This document shows positions 6,021 to 8,447 of a DNA stretch of 8,447 bases, in pieces (the first letter of the stretch is position 1; each line of letters begins with the position of its first letter). Under the pieces are notes generated by a model. The model had not been told where the DNA came from. It did not search any database and saw nothing but the letters and a program-made list of their open reading frames with translations. The translations under genes were made by a program, and so were the position numbers. Source of the stretch: an uncultured Porphyromonas sp. (GTDB taxonomy: Bacteria > Bacteroidota > Bacteroidia > Bacteroidales > Porphyromonadaceae); NCBI GenBank assembly GCA_902465775.1, contig CABQOJ010000046.1, positions 1-8,447 on the forward strand. The letters are read 5' to 3'.

Positions 6021-6949
6021 CACGATTGACGGACGAAGTGGTAGAGCAACGCGCTCGCTCTCATCGGTGTAAAGAGAGAGCGTACGTGGTAAGAGAAGCC
6101 CACGCCAAAAGCTTTGAGCCAAGTGACCCAGTTCGTGCGTCCACCCTGCTTGTAGCTTTCGCTCAGCAGTGCAATGTAGTAGACATCTAGCCGCTGCGGG
6201 CGAATCTTCTTTAGAGAAAAGTGGTGCGCCTCAACCGTTTGTCGCATTGAGTGTGGCGTAAAGTGCCACAGATGACGCGGCACATCGTAGGCGGCCCATA
6301 GCTCTCGGTAATAGCTAGCGTCAAAGCTCTGCGCATTAGGCACAGCGATGCAAAGGGTTCCCCCAGGCTTGAGAAGTTTATCGTAAATCTCCAGCTGATC
6401 GGCCAAATCTGGCAAATGCTCCAAACTATGCCACAGACAGACTAAGTCTAGCTGACCAGATAGATCGGTGTGCGCCACCAGCTCTTGTGTCGTAGCGAAG
6501 AGTTGTTCGCTGGGAATCTTCTGAGCGCACAGCTCTCGTACCGCTTTGCTCTGCTCCACGACATAAGCCTTGCACCCTCGCTCCTGCATAGCATTGGCAA
6601 AAGCTCCGACACCTGCCCCGACCTCTAGCATCATCTGCGGAGCTGTCGCACAGAGCTTGCGAGCGGTCCGTACACGCCGTCCTATGCGGTAGCGCTTCAC
6701 CGCACGATAGATGCGAGCCATACCGCCCCGCCCCTCAGTCTGATGGCTCAGATAGTCTGAGCTGTCGTAGTAGTGTCCTAGCTCCTCTGCGGGAGGTGGC
6801 GTCAAGGTCTGTAGCAGTCCGCATTGGTTGCAGCGCCCTATCGCATACCGCTCATGCGAGACCAGATGATCCTCACACTCCCACAGCTCGGTGTAGCTAC
6901 CGTTGTGACAGTGTGGGCAAGTTTGCTTAGAGAGACTACATGCGATCAT
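6020..6949 (-). CDS. Zinc-ribbon class I SAM-dependent methyltransferase (Methyltransf_23-like)
   Basis: Predicted cytoplasmic methyltransferase using S-adenosylmethionine; the substrate is unknown. The N-terminus has CPHC and, about 27 residues on, CNQCGL, a four-cysteine zinc ribbon. The Rossmann fold follows: motif I MLEVGAGVGAFANAM, the acidic end of strand 2 in YVVEQS, then LDLVCLWHSLEHLPD and LLKPGGTLCIAVPN. DVPRHLWHFTP further on is a motif I associate with this zinc-ribbon subgroup, members of which often modify sugars or small metabolites in surface-polysaccharide or secondary pathways (recalled, not shown here). The C-terminal part (LLSESYKQGG..LKAFGVGFSYHVRSLF) is helical. An in-frame GTG at 6976 would add nine residues and overlap mazG by 14 bp. 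ATG 6949, 13 bp after the mazG stop, is preferred because GTG starts are uncommon in this phylum. The gene is the middle member of the mazG operon. Confidence 0.85.
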   Translation of the reverse strand: MIACSLSKQTCPHCHNGSYTELWECEDHLVSHERYAIGRCNQCGLLQTLTPPPAEELGHYYDSSDYLSHQTEGRGGMARIYRAVKRYRIGRRVRTARKLCATAPQMMLEVGAGVGAFANAMQERGCKAYVVEQSKAVRELCAQKIPSEQLFATTQELVAHTDLSGQLDLVCLWHSLEHLPDLADQLEIYDKLLKPGGTLCIAVPNAQSFDASYYRELWAAYDVPRHLWHFTPHSMRQTVEAHHFSLKKIRPQRLDVYYIALLSESYKQGGRTNWVTWLKAFGVGFSYHVRSLFTPMRASALLYHFVRQS

Positions 6950-6962
6950 AGCGAAGTCAGGA

Positions 6963-7754
6963 CTATTGATTGACACCCTTCTTTGCTTCCTGCCATAGCG
7001 TCTCCATCTCCTCTAGCGAGAGGTCTGTGATGCTTTTGCCATGTTCCTTAGAGGTCCGCTCAATGTACTCAAAGCGTTCGATAAACTTACGATTCGTCCG
7101 CTCCAGTGCATTATCTGGGTTAACCCCATAGAGACGAGCCGCATTGACAATGCTAAAGAGCAAGTCCCCTACCTCAGCTTCTAGATCATCGGCACTCCCC
7201 GCAGTCATCTCCTGCTCGACCTCTTGAAGCTCTTCTCTCACCTTCGCCCAGACCTCCTCACGCTCCTGCCAGTCGAAGCCGACGGCACGCGCCTTGTCCT
7301 GTATGCGGTACGCCTTGATCAGTGCTGGCAAAGCCGACGGTACGCCCGAGAGGACCGACTTATTGCCGTCCTTCTCCTTTTGCTTCACCTGCTCCCATAG
7401 CTGCACCACCTGGCCCGCATCCTCGACCTGCTCAGTCGCATAGATATGCGGGTGGCGAAAGATGAGCTTGTTACACAGCTTGTTGCACACATCCACAATG
7501 TCAAAGTTCCCCTGCTCATCTCCTATGCGCGCATAGAAGAGGACATGCAGGAGCACATCGCCCAGCTCCTTGCACACCGCATTCGTATCACCTTGCTGTA
7601 GCGCATCGCTGAGCTCGTAGACCTCCTCAATTGTGTTAGCCCGTAGCGACTCATTCGTCTGCTTGCGATCCCAGGGGCAGTGGGTACGCAGATTGTCGAG
7701 GACATCCAGTAGACGGGAGAAAGCCTCCAGCCGTTCATCTTTGCTGTGTATCAT
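6963..7754 (-). CDS. mazG: Nucleoside triphosphate pyrophosphohydrolase MazG
   Basis: House-cleaning enzyme hydrolysing NTPs or dNTPs, including damaged ones, to the monophosphate and pyrophosphate in the cytoplasm. The 263 residues match full-length, two-domain MazG of the E. coli type. Domain 1 begins LDNLRTHCPWDRKQTNESL and carries the metal-binding EEVYE (43-47) and ELGD (63-66), followed by KLIFRHPHIYA. After the linker VKQKEKDG..SGVPSALPALIKAYRIQDKA, domain 2 carries EELQEVEQE (174-182), EVGDLLFSIVN (194-204) and NRKFIERF (221-228). All key acidic residues appear intact in both domains. The ATG at 7754 follows a TACCTTTG -7 box by about 21 bp. It is the first gene of a minus-strand operon with the methyltransferase and outer-membrane protein. 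It is not the antitoxin-associated MazE/MazF system. Only the name of this enzyme derives from that locus. Confidence 0.96.
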   Translation of the reverse strand: MIHSKDERLEAFSRLLDVLDNLRTHCPWDRKQTNESLRANTIEEVYELSDALQQGDTNAVCKELGDVLLHVLFYARIGDEQGNFDIVDVCNKLCNKLIFRHPHIYATEQVEDAGQVVQLWEQVKQKEKDGNKSVLSGVPSALPALIKAYRIQDKARAVGFDWQEREEVWAKVREELQEVEQEMTAGSADDLEAEVGDLLFSIVNAARLYGVNPDNALERTNRKFIERFEYIERTSKEHGKSITDLSLEEMETLWQEAKKGVNQ

Positions 7755-7775
7755 AGCTTGTCAGTTATTACAGTG

Positions 7776-7783
7776 CAAAGGTA
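7776..7783 (-). promoter_or_regulatory. -7 box of the mazG operon
   Basis: The minus strand reads TACCTTTG, matching TAnnTTTG, 21 bp before the mazG ATG, giving a short leader. It is flanked by inverted repeats: CAAAG (7776-7780) with CTTTG (7787-7791), and CTTTGA-GG-TCAAAG (7787-7800). No clear TTTG -33 element sits at the right distance, which could point to an activated or regulated promoter. Confidence 0.5.
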
Positions 7784-7816
7784 CCACTTTGAGGTCAAAG
7801 CACCTCGCAACCAGCC

Positions 7817-8044
7817 GTGCGACGAATCAATCCTCCAGCTTTCCAAAAACTTTCCACCGTTGGAACTAAAGAATTCCAAGAGGGGAACTACTTTTGGAAC
7901 TCGTATGTGCTAAGGAATCAGTACGATACGAAGAGCACCAACAAGTACTCCGCCTTGGCGATGCACGGATTTCGCAAATCTAAGATGAGCGTCGGCGTGG
8001 AGGATATGTGGGCTGATTTGCGTAGCTTTGTGCAGGAAGTTTGA
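7817..8044 (+). CDS. Doubtful short reading frame, unrecognised
   Basis: An open frame of 75 codons ends 18 bp before the flavoprotein gene. The first 27 or so codons run through the inverted-repeat cluster and are unlikely to be protein-coding. The rest (ending YSALAMHGFRKSKMSVGVEDMWADLRSFVQEV in sense, given here only as composition: mixed charged and aromatic) looks more protein-like. An internal ATG at 7961 would give 27 residues. I recognise no family. It could be a small upstream cistron, the tail of a decayed gene or chance. There is no ribosome-binding or start context that decides. Confidence 0.2.
   Translation: MRRINPPAFQKLSTVGTKEFQEGNYFWNSYVLRNQYDTKSTNKYSALAMHGFRKSKMSVGVEDMWADLRSFVQEV
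7841..7899. repeat. Nested TTCCA/TGGAA inverted-repeat cluster
   Basis: The outer arms TTCCAAAA (7841-7848) and TTTTGGAA (7892-7899) are perfectly complementary. Inside them TTCCA (7852-7856) pairs with TGGAA (7861-7865) across four bases, and TTGGAA (7860-7865) can alternatively pair with TTCCAA (7874-7879). TTTCCACCG at 7851-7859 also occurs at 3448-3456. A TAnnTTTG match, TACTTTTG (7889-7896), overlaps the right outer arm on the plus strand and might be a -7 box for the flavoprotein gene at 8063. Confidence 0.6.
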
Positions 8045-8062
8045 ATTTTGAATTGAGACGAT

Positions 8063-8447
8063 ATGAAGAATAGACTCTGCGACTTGCTAGGCATTCGCTA
8101 TCCGATCATCGCGGGCGGTATGGTCTGGTGTAGCGGTTGGCGACTGGCCTCGGCTGTGAGCAATGCGGGGGGACTGGGCCTCCTGGGGGCTGGCTCGATG
8201 TACCCTGAGGTGCTACGCGAACATATAGCCCGCTGCCGTGAGGCTACGGATCGACCTTTTGGGGTTAATGTGCCACTGCTCTACCCTGAGATTGATACGT
8301 TGATCCAGATCATTATCGAGGAGCAGGTGCCTATCGTAGTTACCTCGGCGGGTAGTCCCAAGCGCTTTACCTCTCTCCTCCATGAGCACGGTATCAAGGT
8401 GATGCACGTGGTCAGCAGTACGAAGTTTGCGGTCAAGTGCCAAGAGG
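8063..8447 (+). CDS. FabK/nitronate monooxygenase-like NAD(P)H-dependent flavin oxidoreductase, N-terminal part
   Basis: FMN-binding TIM-barrel flavoprotein of the nitronate monooxygenase (2-nitropropane dioxygenase) superfamily, which includes the enoyl-ACP reductase FabK. The 128 codons in the window read MKNRLCDLLGIRYPIIAGGM, a typical start, then WRLASAVSNAGGLGLLGAG (26-44), the conserved FMN-phosphate region of the family, PFGVNVPLLYP (65-75), IVVTSAGSPK (91-100) and KVMHVVSSTKFA (112-123), which follow the barrel strands in order. The sequence continues past the right edge, so the residues that would separate a fatty-acid-synthesis FabK from a detoxifying nitronate monooxygenase are missing. 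GGMVWCSGWRLASAVSNAGG is the form I associate with a conserved Bacteroidales group of unproven substrate. The ATG at 8063 is the only start that keeps the normal N-terminus. Confidence 0.88.
   Translation, partial: MKNRLCDLLGIRYPIIAGGMVWCSGWRLASAVSNAGGLGLLGAGSMYPEVLREHIARCREATDRPFGVNVPLLYPEIDTLIQIIIEEQVPIVVTSAGSPKRFTSLLHEHGIKVMHVVSSTKFAVKCQE

Larger units (their letters stand above)
7755..8062. other. Divergent intergenic region between mazG and the flavoprotein gene
   Basis: This 308-bp region separates the minus-strand mazG operon from the plus-strand flavoprotein gene. It contains the mazG -7 box, the inverted-repeat cluster and the doubtful short frame. Just before the flavoprotein start lies TTTGAATTTTGAATTG (8040-8055), a short imperfect direct repeat. 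No tRNA-like or riboswitch-like fold is apparent by eye. Confidence 0.5.

Noticed and set aside
6021..6122. N-terminal extension of the outer-membrane protein from ATG 6122
   Set aside because: It would place a normal signal peptide 34 residues inside the protein and overlap the methyltransferase by about 100 bp; the ATG at 6020 is in the coupled TGATG arrangement.
6950..6976. GTG start for the methyltransferase at 6976
   Set aside because: Possible, but it adds nine residues with no domain content and overlaps mazG; ATG 6949 is preferred. The choice does not affect function.
8213..8443. Minus-strand frame opposite the FabK-like gene
   Set aside because: Antisense shadow of a strongly conserved flavoprotein N-terminus.

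Overview
The window looks like chromosomal DNA from an anaerobic Bacteroidales bacterium, most probably a Porphyromonas or close relative. This is an inference. It rests on a lipid-anchored Mfa1/FimA-type fimbrillin with an arginine at the position where gingipain-type proteases cut, on several promoter -7 boxes matching the Bacteroidetes pattern TAnnTTTG, on the lack of clear Shine-Dalgarno sequences, and on protein sequences that read like the Bacteroidales versions of MazG, FabK-like flavoproteins and Xre regulators.

Layout, left to right. Positions 3-1118 (minus) hold the N-terminal 372 codons of a CPA1-type cation/proton antiporter, cut by the window edge. A 296-bp spacer carries its -7 box and a hairpin terminator for the gene before it. 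Positions 1415-2998 (minus) encode a 527-residue lipoprotein fimbrillin. Positions 2999-4163 are a gene-poor, largely AT-rich stretch of about 1.2 kb. It holds the fimbrillin leader, a cluster of short GGAA/TTCC-rich repeats (3303-3464), an 11-bp tandem repeat and a good promoter for the next gene. Positions 4164-4679 (plus) encode a small Xre-family regulator whose stop codon lies inside a 26-bp tandem repeat. A convergent intergenic region with two hairpins follows. Positions 4830-7754 (minus) form a tight three-gene operon, transcribed mazG, then zinc-ribbon methyltransferase, then an uncharacterised outer-membrane protein. A 308-bp intergenic region (7755-8062) carries the mazG -7 box, a cluster of TTCCA/TGGAA inverted repeats and an unrecognised short reading frame. 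From 8063 to the right edge (plus) runs the start of a FabK/nitronate monooxygenase-like flavoprotein.

The genes do not form one obvious pathway. The clearest functional unit is the mazG-methyltransferase-outer membrane protein operon, where nucleotide house-cleaning is translationally tied to a methyltransferase and an envelope protein of unknown role. The fimbrillin stands alone, without anchor or tip-subunit genes beside it in this window. I see no mobile element, CRISPR array, tRNA or rRNA. No strong candidate for an entirely new system is evident. The most interesting unexplained material is the dispersed TTTCCACCG..GGAA repeat family and the tandem repeat that ends the regulator gene.
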